Source: Chitinophagaceae bacterium UBA2791 (GTDB taxonomy: Bacteria; Bacteroidota; Bacteroidia; Chitinophagales; Chitinophagaceae). Taken from it: a stretch of 7,489 bases of DNA. Positions 1 through 6,790 of the stretch are shown one piece after another; the stretch's first letter is position 1; each line of letters starts with the position of its first letter. The stretch spans positions 89,520-97,008 of the forward strand of contig DEHV01000075.1 in NCBI GenBank assembly GCA_002352105.1. The letters are read 5' to 3'. Made by a program: the position numbers and the translations under genes. A model generated the notes under the pieces. That model was given only the letters and a program-made list of their open reading frames with translations, was not told the DNA's origin and did not search any database.

Positions 1-180
1 CAGCCAGGGAGCGATGTCGATATACTAGTAGAACTCTCTCAGCCAGACTGGGATGTATTATGCATTATCTGGGATACCCTCGAAAAACAGTTGCAAACTA
101 AGGTGGATCTTGTTCGTAAAGGTTCCCACCTTCGCGAGACCTTCCTACGATCTGTCGAAAAGGAGGTTATTTATGCTTGA
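1..180 (+). CDS. mntA: MntA-type minimal nucleotidyltransferase antitoxin, 3' part
   Basis: Frame 1 is open from the window edge to TGA at 178-180, giving the last 59 residues. The fragment begins with QPGSDVDILVEL, the second half of the nucleotidyltransferase signature, in which the two aspartates (D5 and D7 here) are metal ligands. It continues through TKVDLVRKGSHL to a terminal KEVIYA, a tail typical of the family (COG1669). In characterised MntA-HepT pairs, MntA transfers AMP groups to a tyrosine of the HepT ribonuclease and so silences it. The gene overlaps the downstream toxin start by 8 bases (ATGCTTGA), the usual arrangement. The start and the GS half of the active site lie outside the window, so it cannot be said whether the whole gene is intact; the visible part shows no lesion. 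Confidence 0.88.
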   Translation, partial: QPGSDVDILVELSQPDWDVLCIIWDTLEKQLQTKVDLVRKGSHLRETFLRSVEKEVIYA

Positions 181-393
181 TTTCATTATCGAAGAGAGGT
201 TGAAATTGATCAGGGAGCATATTGACGTTATCCTGGAGCGGATGAAGAAAATATCTACTGCCCAAGACTTTGGGATATAGCCTTGCATCATTATGAACTA
301 ATGGACAATCAGGTGATTTACGGTATTTGCACAAAAAATATTGTCGAGCTTGATTACGCGCTCAAGCGGTATAAAAAGGAATCTAACCTTTAG
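173..393 (+). pseudogene. hepT: HepT-like HEPN ribonuclease toxin, internally deleted and frameshifted
   Basis: The ATG at 173 overlaps the mntA stop and opens a 35-codon frame (MLDFIIEERLKL... ending STAQDFGI) that stops at 278-280. This matches the first helices of DUF86/HepT proteins, including the conserved S-x-x-DF. Directly after it, in frame 1, 271-393 reads WDIALHHYELMDNQ and on to YKKESNL with a stop at 391-393, which matches the family C-terminus. LHHYE corresponds to the end of the catalytic RX4HXY motif; the position where the arginine belongs is a tryptophan codon (TGG) at the junction. About 70 residues remain of a family usually near 110-120, so roughly 40 central residues are missing and the frame has shifted. 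No start codon in frame 1 lies upstream of the motif, so the C-terminal piece is probably untranslated. Active RNase is unlikely. A working short protein made from the 35 codons alone cannot be excluded. Confidence 0.82.
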
Positions 394-457
394 CTGATAG
401 AAGGAACCGAATATGCATATGAGCAGGCCAGGTAGCTAATGAAGCGTAATAAAAATG

Positions 458-493
458 ATAAAGCCTTCAGGGCCGATGGTCTGAAGGCTTTAT
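458..493 (-). terminator. Intrinsic terminator for the beta-barrel gene
   Basis: A perfect 13-bp inverted repeat (ATAAAGCCTTCAG at 458-470, CTGAAGGCTTTAT at 481-493) encloses a 10-base loop. Read on the minus strand the stem is followed by CATTTTTATT, a T-rich tract, which places it as terminator for the minus-strand gene ending at 584. On the plus strand the stem ends in TTTAT without a longer T run, so termination of the mntA-hepT transcript from the other side is possible but weaker. The rest of 394-583 holds no credible gene. Confidence 0.7.
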
Positions 494-583
494 AGCTGAA
501 CCGGATCAGGAGTTGAGCATGATGCGGAAATCCCGGAAGGCGCAGCATGGGTCTGGTAAACCTGTTTGGTCTAAGGCGCCTGA

Positions 584-1120
584 CTAGAAGTTGAAGCCAA
601 GCCGCAGCCCTACAGAGGATAGGCTTCCGCCGGGCAAAGAAACCGATTCGTAACGCAGGCCGATCTCAAGAACATTAAACTGAACGCCTGCGCTTGGAGC
701 AAAAAGAAAGCCTCCATCTGAGACAGAAGCTAATTCATCGTTCTCATCGGCATAATATTGCCTGAAGGAACCGTACCCTAATTCTCCCATTACGAAAAAC
801 CGGTCCTTGATAATGTATTTATACCCTGCTCTAACGGGTATGAGCAATCCTACTTTCATGTCATCCCCTCCGTCGAGGTTTTCAGGGATAAAGGCAATAC
901 CGCCGCTGGTGAGCGTGGCAAACCCGTCGCCAAGCTGGTAGGCCAGGCGCAGCGTAAGCCCGCCTGCAAGATTGTAAGCGTCTTTTGCGTCGCCGGTCGG
1001 CAGCCCGCCTTCCAGCCCAATGCCGAAGCTGAATTTTTTGGAAAGACTTTGCGCGCTTGCATCAAGCGAGCCAAAGATGCATAACATTCCGAAAACAATA
1101 AGCAATTGAAGTTTTTTCAT
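584..1120 (-). CDS. Small outer-membrane beta-barrel protein
   Basis: The 178-residue product starts with a clear Sec signal peptide: KK, a hydrophobic stretch at residues 4-17, then DASA before Q24, a good signal peptidase I site. The mature part alternates polar and hydrophobic residues with many glycines and aromatics (FSFGIGLEGG, GGLTLRLAYQL, LIPVRAGYKYI, FFVMGELGYGS, SAGVQFNVLEIGLRYE) and ends in VGLRLGFNF, a terminal strand with the C-terminal phenylalanine recognised by the BAM machinery. This fits an eight-stranded barrel of the OMP beta-barrel type (PF13505/PF13568-like), about 155 residues after cleavage. Specific function is unknown; such proteins may be structural or small porin-like. 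It lies 153 bases downstream of the ATPase stop on the same strand and has its own terminator and a candidate promoter, so it is probably transcribed alone. Confidence 0.85.
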   Translation of the reverse strand: MKKLQLLIVFGMLCIFGSLDASAQSLSKKFSFGIGLEGGLPTGDAKDAYNLAGGLTLRLAYQLGDGFATLTSGGIAFIPENLDGGDDMKVGLLIPVRAGYKYIIKDRFFVMGELGYGSFRQYYADENDELASVSDGGFLFAPSAGVQFNVLEIGLRYESVSLPGGSLSSVGLRLGFNF

Positions 1121-1212
1121 GCTGATTTAGCGTTTAAGAGGTTAGGAGAGAAAACCATTTCAGTTTCCCGGCGATGGGCGTCAATTCCTGCCGCCGGCTA
1201 TGAATATATCGG

Positions 1213-1246
1213 GAAAGTTATTAAAAGGTCATCACCAGTCCAAAAA
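1213..1246 (-). promoter_or_regulatory. Candidate Bacteroidota -33/-7 promoter for the beta-barrel gene
   Basis: On the minus strand TTTTTG (1246-1241) is followed after 20 bases by TAACTTTC (1220-1213). The Bacteroidota sigma-ABfr consensus is TTTG near -33 and TAnnTTTG near -7; the -7 box here differs only in its last base. It would give an untranslated leader of roughly 85 bases before the ATG at 1120. The 153-base gap between the ATPase stop and this gene holds no other gene. The call rests on a short degenerate match. Confidence 0.3.
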
Positions 1247-1273
1247 TGCTTTGCAGTCTCAGGCCCCGGGAAT

Positions 1274-3826
1274 CTATTTTCGCCTGCTGAATCGTTTTAC
1301 CATTTCAATACAAAGCACGCAGCCGAGGGTAACCAACAAGATAACTGTCATCATTTCCCGGGTCAGGCTTGCTGTTTTAAAGACCGGTTGCAACAACGGC
1401 GTATAGACGATCAGCAATTGAAGCGCCAGGGTCAGGACGATGGCCCCCCACATGCCTTTGTTAGCAAATAGCTGGGACGAGAATAGGGACTGATACGCGC
1501 TGCGGACAGAAAGGGCGTTGCCCAGTTGCACAAAGCAAAGCGTGGTAAATACCATGGTTTGCTGGATACGGGTATCATAACCCTGCTGTACTGCCCAGCA
1601 TTGAACCGCAAGGGCGCCTATCGTGATAATGCCTCCGGTGAATAGTATCTTCAGCGCAAGGCCGCCGGCAAACAGGCTTTCTTTAGGAGGACTTGGGGGG
1701 CGGCGCATGACGTTCTTCTCAGCCGGCTCTGCCACCAGGGCCAGGCCCGGCAACCCGTCGGTAACCAGGTTGATCCAAAGAATATGAATGGGCAGCAGGG
1801 GCATGGCGAAGCCAAGAAGCGGAGCGATAAAAATGGTCAGTATTTCGCTCAGGTTGCAGGAGAGCACATACAGGATAAACTTTTTAATATTATCGTATAT
1901 CCGTCTGCCTTCGCTCACGGCCCTTACAATGGTGGCAAAGTTATCGTCCAGCAGGATCATGTCAGCCGCTTCTTTCGATACGTCCGTTCCGGTGATGCCC
2001 ATGGCCACGCCAATATCCGCCTGTTTTAACGAGGGGGCGTCATTTACGCCATCCCCGGTCATGGCCACAAATTCGCCATTGGTTTGGAGCCCCTTTACGA
2101 TGGCTAATTTTTGCGCCGGGGAAACGCGGGCATAGACGGAAATATTTTTTATTTCGTTGTTAAAAGCCTCCTGATCGAGTTTTTCCAGCTCGGCCCCTGT
2201 TTTTGCTAACGGAGACCCATCATCGGTTATATGTAAACGTTTGGCAACGGCCTGCGCGGTGAGCGGTTGGTCCCCGGTGATCATTACCGTTTTTATTCCG
2301 GCTGTTTTGCATTGTTTGATGGCTTCTATCGCCTCTTCCCTGGGGGGATCGATCATGGCTGCCATGCCCAGGAAATCAAGGTCGGTTTCTATGGCTTCGT
2401 TTATATCCGGAGGCTGGCTGTCGAATGTTTTATAGGCAAAAAACAATACCCTTAATCCTTCTGCCGCCCATTCCTGGTTCTTTTTAAGCCATTGCGGTAT
2501 TTGTTCCTGGTATTTGGCGGATAGCGTTTCTGCAATCTTGCCAGGCGCTCCCTTGGAGAACAGGATCCATTGGTTACCATGCTCATGGAGCGTGCTCATG
2601 CGCATTCTTACCGAATCAAAGGGCAGCTTGCCTGCCAGCGGCAGTGTTTTGTCTGCCTCTTCCTTGGAACCGCCATTTGCCAAAGCATATTCTACCAGGG
2701 CCGTTTCCGTTGAATCGCCGATCAGCTTATGGTCTTGAGAGAACCTTACCTCGTTATTTAAGATCATGGCATTGTATAACAAGGATTCCTTTCCGCTGGC
2801 CGCTTCTATTTTTTCAACGGTCATGATGTTCTGTGTAAGGGTCCCGGTTTTATCGCTGCATATATAGGTCACGGAGCCCAGGGTTTCTACGGCGGGCAGT
2901 TTTCTCACCAGCGCTTTCTGCTTGACCATCCGGCTTGCTCCCCTTGCCAGCGCAATGGTGATGACGGCGGGAAGCGCTTCCGGTAAGGCGGCGACAGCCA
3001 GCGAGAGGGCGGTAAGGAACATTTGAAACGGCGGCTCTCCGCGCCATAGTCCGAACCCGAATACCAGCGCGCATATGATGATTACGACAACGGCCAGCTG
3101 CTTGCTGAAAGCCGCCAATCGCTTTTGAAGCGGCGTTTTTTGCAAGCCGGTTTCCATCATTCCGGCGATCTTACCCAGTTCCGTGTCCATGCCAATGGCG
3201 GTCACTGCCGCTTTTGCGGAACCGGCGTTTACAATGGTTCCCTTGAAAACCATATTGAGCTGGTCGCCCGGCGTCAGGTTGGGTTCCTGCAGTTGGTCGG
3301 CGGTCTTTTCTATAGAATGGCTTTCGCCTGTGAGCGAAGCCTCGTCGGTTTTAAGCGCGCTTACTTCGATCAATCGCGCATCCGCGGGCACGATATCGCC
3401 CGCTTCCAGCAAGATAATATCCCCCGGCGTCAATTCCTGCGCTTCAATCCTGACCGGATTGTTGTCGCGAATCGCCAACGCCTGCTGCGCAGCCATTTTT
3501 TGCAGCATCCTGATCGATTCTTCAGCGTTGTATTCCTGTGAATAGCCGATCCAGGCATTGCCGATGATGATGGCGAGTATAACAAGGGCATCGGTGGTTT
3601 CTCCCACAAAAAAGGAAACAATTGCCGCGACGACCAGGATCAGGATCATAATATCCATAAACTGCGACAGCAGGATAGACAGCCTTGTTCTTTGTTTCTT
3701 TTCCTGTAATATATTTTTCCCAAATCGTTTTTGCGCGGCCTGTGCGGCTTGCGCGCTTAAACCGGAATCAGATGAATGCAGCCGCTCTAATGTTTCGGTT
3801 ACGCTTAGTTGATAATATGCTTCCAT
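1274..3826 (-). CDS. P2-type (calcium-type) cation-transporting P-type ATPase
   Basis: The 850-residue protein has the full type IIA layout: N-terminal cation-ATPase domain (about 1-50), M1-M2 (about 51-97), actuator domain with LTGES at 165-169, M3-M4 (about 243-296) with the ion-binding PEALP at 282-286, phosphorylation motif DKTGTLT with acceptor D325, nucleotide-binding KGAPG at 425-429, MITGD at 515-519, hinge GDGVNDAP at 591-598, and M5-M10 to the end. M5 has N658 and E661 and M6 has N686, T689 and D690, matching the SERCA calcium ligands N768, E771, N796, T799 and D800; E283 matches E309. The M8 glutamate (SERCA E908) is replaced by alanine in NALSVRSA, so the second calcium site may be incomplete, as in some bacterial homologues. 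It probably exports Ca2+ from the cytoplasm at the cost of ATP; Mn2+ or another cation is possible. The length is normal and no lesion is seen. It appears to be a single-gene unit. Confidence 0.94.
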   Translation of the reverse strand: MEAYYQLSVTETLERLHSSDSGLSAQAAQAAQKRFGKNILQEKKQRTRLSILLSQFMDIMILILVVAAIVSFFVGETTDALVILAIIIGNAWIGYSQEYNAEESIRMLQKMAAQQALAIRDNNPVRIEAQELTPGDIILLEAGDIVPADARLIEVSALKTDEASLTGESHSIEKTADQLQEPNLTPGDQLNMVFKGTIVNAGSAKAAVTAIGMDTELGKIAGMMETGLQKTPLQKRLAAFSKQLAVVVIIICALVFGFGLWRGEPPFQMFLTALSLAVAALPEALPAVITIALARGASRMVKQKALVRKLPAVETLGSVTYICSDKTGTLTQNIMTVEKIEAASGKESLLYNAMILNNEVRFSQDHKLIGDSTETALVEYALANGGSKEEADKTLPLAGKLPFDSVRMRMSTLHEHGNQWILFSKGAPGKIAETLSAKYQEQIPQWLKKNQEWAAEGLRVLFFAYKTFDSQPPDINEAIETDLDFLGMAAMIDPPREEAIEAIKQCKTAGIKTVMITGDQPLTAQAVAKRLHITDDGSPLAKTGAELEKLDQEAFNNEIKNISVYARVSPAQKLAIVKGLQTNGEFVAMTGDGVNDAPSLKQADIGVAMGITGTDVSKEAADMILLDDNFATIVRAVSEGRRIYDNIKKFILYVLSCNLSEILTIFIAPLLGFAMPLLPIHILWINLVTDGLPGLALVAEPAEKNVMRRPPSPPKESLFAGGLALKILFTGGIITIGALAVQCWAVQQGYDTRIQQTMVFTTLCFVQLGNALSVRSAYQSLFSSQLFANKGMWGAIVLTLALQLLIVYTPLLQPVFKTASLTREMMTVILLVTLGCVLCIEMVKRFSRRK

Positions 3827-3891
3827 TCTCGGTTGATTGTCTCTTGTGGATGTTTACGCCGTTGGAGCTTTGCCATGATCGTTCGGTCGCC

Positions 3892-3971
3892 GGGCATTAG
3901 AAGGTTAAGCTGGATTTATCGAAGTTAACCAGGTTTATTGAGATTCATTCCGGGTTATTTGGATGGCTTTT
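3892..3971. repeat. Degenerate 20-base periodic repeats upstream of the ATPase
   Basis: Between the glycosylase stop and the ATPase start (3827-3974), short related words recur exactly 20 bases apart on the plus strand: GGGCATTA at 3892, GGATTTAT at 3912, GGTTTATT at 3932 and GGGTTATT at 3952. GGTTAA (3903-3908) and TTAACC (3925-3930) also form an inverted pair. Twenty bases is about two helical turns, which would suit a protein binding one face of the DNA upstream of the ATPase gene. The similarity is weak and may be chance in an AT-rich spacer. No clear -33/-7 promoter was found here. Confidence 0.25.
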
Positions 3972-3974
3972 GTT

Positions 3975-4715
3975 TTACCGGCGGCTGTTTGCTGCGAGGG
4001 CAAAGGCGGATAGGTATTTGTCTATGTATTCTTTCATCGATTTTGATTTATACTGCATGATGTACCGGGGGTGTTCCAGCGCGACTATTTTTTTGAAGAA
4101 GCCATGGCGCTCATTGAGGCGCAGGAGGATCTTTTCATTTTTGCCGCTTCCCAGGCAGAAGCAGATATCGGTTTGAACGCCAAAGGAGAGCTGCTGCCTG
4201 ATGTTCCATATGATAAATTCATAAACGGCTTCTGTCAACTCCTTGCTGTCGTAAAAATTATAGTTGACTTCTTTGCCCAGCGCGTTCTTCCGGGTAAAGC
4301 CCAGGGGGCATAAGGAGTTGATATAAAAATTCCCGTAAAATTTTTCCGGTCCGCCGTAGGCTTCGATCATATCATATATAAAAACAGAAGAAGGCTCGTG
4401 CGCAAGCGGTCCGGGAAAGATCAGTCCGCATTTTTCAGCTAGCCTTTTAGGATCGGTGAATGGCACTCCCGTCAGTCCCGCTCCAAACCTTCCCGGATTG
4501 ATGCCCAGGATGATATGGCGGGGGCGATGGTCGTGATAATATTTTGTATAGAAGGCCGATGAAATTTGCAAGCTGTCCTTGTTTTCCTTGAAAGGGTTCA
4601 TTATGCTGATGCCGGGAGGCAGGGACCCTGTGTAATCGACAGCGCGGTTAAAGGCAATTATTTTTTGAGCAAATGTTTTCATACCCGAGAAAGTTAATGA
4701 TTTTATCCGCTTCAT
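3975..4715 (-). CDS. SMUG2-like uracil-DNA glycosylase family protein
   Basis: The 246-residue protein carries LGINPGRFGAGLTGVPF at residues 70-86, which closely resembles motif 1 of the SMUG branch of uracil-DNA glycosylases (vertebrate SMUG1 has a similar MNPGPFG...TGVPFG); N73 is the expected catalytic asparagine. Near the C-terminus HPR at 215-217 matches motif 2 with its catalytic histidine. This layout is that of the SMUG2/DUF4918 group known from Bacteroidota, which removes uracil and related deaminated bases in base-excision repair; activity is inferred. No iron-sulfur cysteine cluster is seen, which argues against family 4 or 5 enzymes. The ATG at 4682 (residue 12, MKTFAQKIIAFN) may be the real start, since it begins just before the conserved region; neither start has a clear ribosome-binding site. 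It is divergent from the sulfatase across an AT-rich gap of 80 bases and followed by the ATPase in the same direction, with a 148-base gap. Confidence 0.85.
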   Translation of the reverse strand: MKRIKSLTFSGMKTFAQKIIAFNRAVDYTGSLPPGISIMNPFKENKDSLQISSAFYTKYYHDHRPRHIILGINPGRFGAGLTGVPFTDPKRLAEKCGLIFPGPLAHEPSSVFIYDMIEAYGGPEKFYGNFYINSLCPLGFTRKNALGKEVNYNFYDSKELTEAVYEFIIWNIRQQLSFGVQTDICFCLGSGKNEKILLRLNERHGFFKKIVALEHPRYIMQYKSKSMKEYIDKYLSAFALAANSRR

Positions 4716-4795
4716 GCATCATTATCGCACGGTCTCCGGGAGCAGATTAATACATATATTTATGCCGTATATTCTAAATTTTAACCATATCAACG
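4716..4795. promoter_or_regulatory. AT-rich divergent promoter region
   Basis: These 80 bases separate the divergent starts of the glycosylase and the sulfatase and must hold, or lie next to, promoters for both. The part from about 4745 to 4790 is very AT-rich. On the plus strand TAAATTTT (from about 4774) is one base from the TAnnTTTG -7 box, but no TTTG is found at the right spacing. If the glycosylase starts at 4682 the region is 33 bases longer. No operator could be defined. Confidence 0.3.
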
Positions 4796-6361
4796 ATGAA
4801 TATTTTTTTTCGATCTGCAAAAGCAATATCCGGGATCAGCCTGTTTTTACTTTTCAGCCTCGGTGGTTCCGGGCAGAAAGTAGCGCTGAGTCAGCCGAAG
4901 GGCTCCCTGGCGCTTCAAAAGATTGCGGGCGTTAAACCCAGGAATATTGTTTTTATTTTAACGGACGATCATCGCTTTGATGCCTTGGGGTTTCTCAACA
5001 CCCAGACCTTTATAAAGACCCCGAACCTCGACCGCATGGCTTCGGAAGGGGCATATCTTCCCAATGCTTTTGCTACAACTTCTTTGTGTTCGCCCTCGAG
5101 AGCTTCCATTTTAACCGGCTTATATGCGCATAAGCATGGAGTGGTCGACAATAACAATCCTGTATCCAAGGAGTTAGTGTTTTATGCGCAATACCTTCAG
5201 CACGCAGGCTACCAGACAGCTATGATCGGTAAATGGCATATGGGCGGGGAGTACGACGATCCCCAGCGCGGGTTCGATTATTGGGTTTCGTTTAGAGGGC
5301 AGGGTTCTTATTTTCCTGTGGCAAACGGGTTGAATGTAAACGGTAAGCGCGTTGCGCAGAAAGGGTATATATCGGATGAACTGACAGATTATGCGATTGA
5401 GTTCCTCAACAATAGGAAAAAGGACAAACCCTTTATGCTTTACCTCTCTCATAAGGGAGTGCATGCCGGGTTTATTCCCGCCGAGCGCGATAAAGGAATG
5501 TCTAAGGGGCATCAGTTTGTGCCGCCGGCGAATATGAATCCCGGTATTCACAAGGATGCGCCCATATGGCTCGTGAATCAACGCAACTCCTGGCATGGCG
5601 TGGAATATCCTTATCACTCCAACCTGGATATAGGCGAATACTATAAGCAATACGCGGAAACCTTGCACGGCGTGGACGCTTCTGTAGGAAAAGTGATGGA
5701 CTACCTCAAGACGCAGGGATTGCTGGAGTCGACCCTGATCATTTATATGGGCGATAATGGATTTCAATTTGGAGAGCATGGCCTGATCGACAAGCGCACG
5801 GCTTATGAAGCCTCTATGAGGGTGCCAATGCTGGCTTATTGTCCACAGTTGATAAAACCAGGGACGGTGGTTAACGAGGTGGTCGCCAACATCGATATTG
5901 CGCCAACTGTCCTGGCTGCTGCGGGCCTGGATCATCCTGCTTATATGGATGGAAGCAGTTTTCTTCCCCTGTTGGCAGGGAACGCCCAGCCCTGGCGCAA
6001 GGCGCTGCTGTATGAGTATTACTGGGAGCGTAATTATCCTCACACGCCCACTATTCATGCTCTAAGGGGAGATCGGTATAAATACATTCATTACCATGGG
6101 ATATGGGATATTGATGAATTATACGATCTGCAGGAAGATCCGCTTGAGATCAACAATTTAATACGCAGCAAGGAACACCAGGCGATTGTTAAGGAAATGA
6201 ACAAGGAATTGTTTAACCAGTTGAGCAGTACAGGCGGCATGTATATACCGCTGTATCCGGACAGGGGAGGTCAATCCAACCGCCGGAATGAATTTGGTTC
6301 TCCGGCGGCAGATTTTCCTTCTTATTTAAAAGACGAGCCAGGGGTTAACGAAACAAAATAG
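4796..6361 (+). CDS. Secreted S1-family sulfatase
   Basis: The 521-residue protein is a type I (formylglycine) sulfatase. It begins with an apparent Sec signal (SAKAISGISLFLLFSLGGSG, residues 7-26) without a lipobox cysteine, suggesting periplasmic export. The catalytic signature CSPSR at 98-102 followed by ASILTG is complete; C98 is the residue converted to formylglycine. Metal ligands are seen as D57-D58 (ILTDDHR) and D320-N321 (MGDNGFQFGEHG); K146 and H148 (GKWHMG), H219 (LSHKGVH) and K333 fit the sulfate-binding positions. The C-terminal subdomain ends with the familiar ELYDLQEDPLEINNL at 441-455. The enzyme should hydrolyse a sulfate ester, perhaps on a sulfated glycan such as 6-sulfated N-acetylglucosamine; the substrate is not determinable here. 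No SusC/SusD, glycoside hydrolase or maturase gene is adjacent, so maturation must be provided from elsewhere. It converges on the TerB-like gene with 25 bases between stops. Confidence 0.94.
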   Translation: MNIFFRSAKAISGISLFLLFSLGGSGQKVALSQPKGSLALQKIAGVKPRNIVFILTDDHRFDALGFLNTQTFIKTPNLDRMASEGAYLPNAFATTSLCSPSRASILTGLYAHKHGVVDNNNPVSKELVFYAQYLQHAGYQTAMIGKWHMGGEYDDPQRGFDYWVSFRGQGSYFPVANGLNVNGKRVAQKGYISDELTDYAIEFLNNRKKDKPFMLYLSHKGVHAGFIPAERDKGMSKGHQFVPPANMNPGIHKDAPIWLVNQRNSWHGVEYPYHSNLDIGEYYKQYAETLHGVDASVGKVMDYLKTQGLLESTLIIYMGDNGFQFGEHGLIDKRTAYEASMRVPMLAYCPQLIKPGTVVNEVVANIDIAPTVLAAAGLDHPAYMDGSSFLPLLAGNAQPWRKALLYEYYWERNYPHTPTIHALRGDRYKYIHYHGIWDIDELYDLQEDPLEINNLIRSKEHQAIVKEMNKELFNQLSSTGGMYIPLYPDRGGQSNRRNEFGSPAADFPSYLKDEPGVNETK

Positions 6362-6386
6362 GGCGTTAACGGGATAAGCAGTTGGT

Positions 6387-6773
6387 CTAGTTTTCAAATA
6401 AATTCACTAATTGAGCCTGTATCTCTTTTTCTTTCTTGTTTTCTCCCCGGTATGCTTTGGCGATGCTCTTGCTGGTCTGCAGGATATTGTTGATCAGCGC
6501 GGGCGTAAAATAAGACTTGTTCAGCCGGTAAAAATTTTCAAACGACTGAATATAGTTGTCTGAATTTTCTTCTGTTTCGGCAAATTCAAAAGCAAAGTCG
6601 ATCAGGTTCGCCTTATCCATACCGAATTCATCGGTAGAATCTTCCAGCGGCTTCCAGTTTTCCCGGATAAGCCGGAGCAGCGTCGCTTTCTCTGCTTCTT
6701 TTATATTCCCATCCGCCGCCGCTACCCAATAGAATAGCTTGCCTAGCTCAGGATATAGTTCTTCGTAAAACAT
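6387..6773 (-). CDS. TerB-like helical protein
   Basis: The 128-residue product looks all-helical and soluble, with no signal or membrane segment. Residues 8-38 (PELGKLFYWVAAADGNIKEAEK and on) match the opening of TerB/DjlA-N-like domains, where a helix with an A-A-A-D-G turn and a following acidic E is conserved (D21, G22, E26, E28). The later part (FTPALINNILQTSKSIAKAYRG, 79-100) would form further helices, and the C-terminus is charged. TerB-like domains are linked to tellurite resistance and stress signalling in other bacteria, but no ter operon is present here, so function should be left open. It starts 17 bases after the hibernation factor stop and is probably cotranscribed with it, hinting at a stationary-phase or stress role. 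The assignment rests on motif resemblance. Confidence 0.72.
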   Translation of the reverse strand: MFYEELYPELGKLFYWVAAADGNIKEAEKATLLRLIRENWKPLEDSTDEFGMDKANLIDFAFEFAETEENSDNYIQSFENFYRLNKSYFTPALINNILQTSKSIAKAYRGENKKEKEIQAQLVNLFEN

Positions 6774-6790
6774 CTTGTAACGGGTTTCTT

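Noticed and set aside
53..172. An upstream extension of the HepT frame to an ATG at 53
   Set aside because: This stretch codes for MntA in another frame, and the HepT family begins at the overlapping ATG at 173.
541..578. Repeated GGCGC and GGTCT words between the terminator and the beta-barrel stop
   Set aside because: Copies are five bases long with irregular spacing and no flanking repeat or structure.
1168..1197. GC-rich inverted repeat CCGGCG/CGCCGG as ATPase terminator
   Set aside because: Only six pairs around an 18-base loop and no proper T-run directly after it on the minus strand; too weak to call.
3125..3541. Plus-strand open frames of 120-138 codons
   Set aside because: They are antisense to the actuator-domain and M3 part of the ATPase gene, which is beyond doubt; no family resemblance is seen.
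4714..4719. ATGCAT palindrome at the glycosylase start, and ATATGCATAT at 411-420
   Set aside because: Short AT-rich palindromes are expected by chance and show no repeated pattern.
5174..6058. A 294-codon open frame on the minus strand
   Set aside because: It lies wholly inside the sulfatase gene, antisense to it, and its translation shows no recognisable domain; the plus-strand frame has complete catalytic motifs.
6362..6386. A bidirectional terminator between the convergent sulfatase and TerB-like genes
   Set aside because: The 25-base gap has only the short palindrome CGTTAACG and no hairpin with a T-run.
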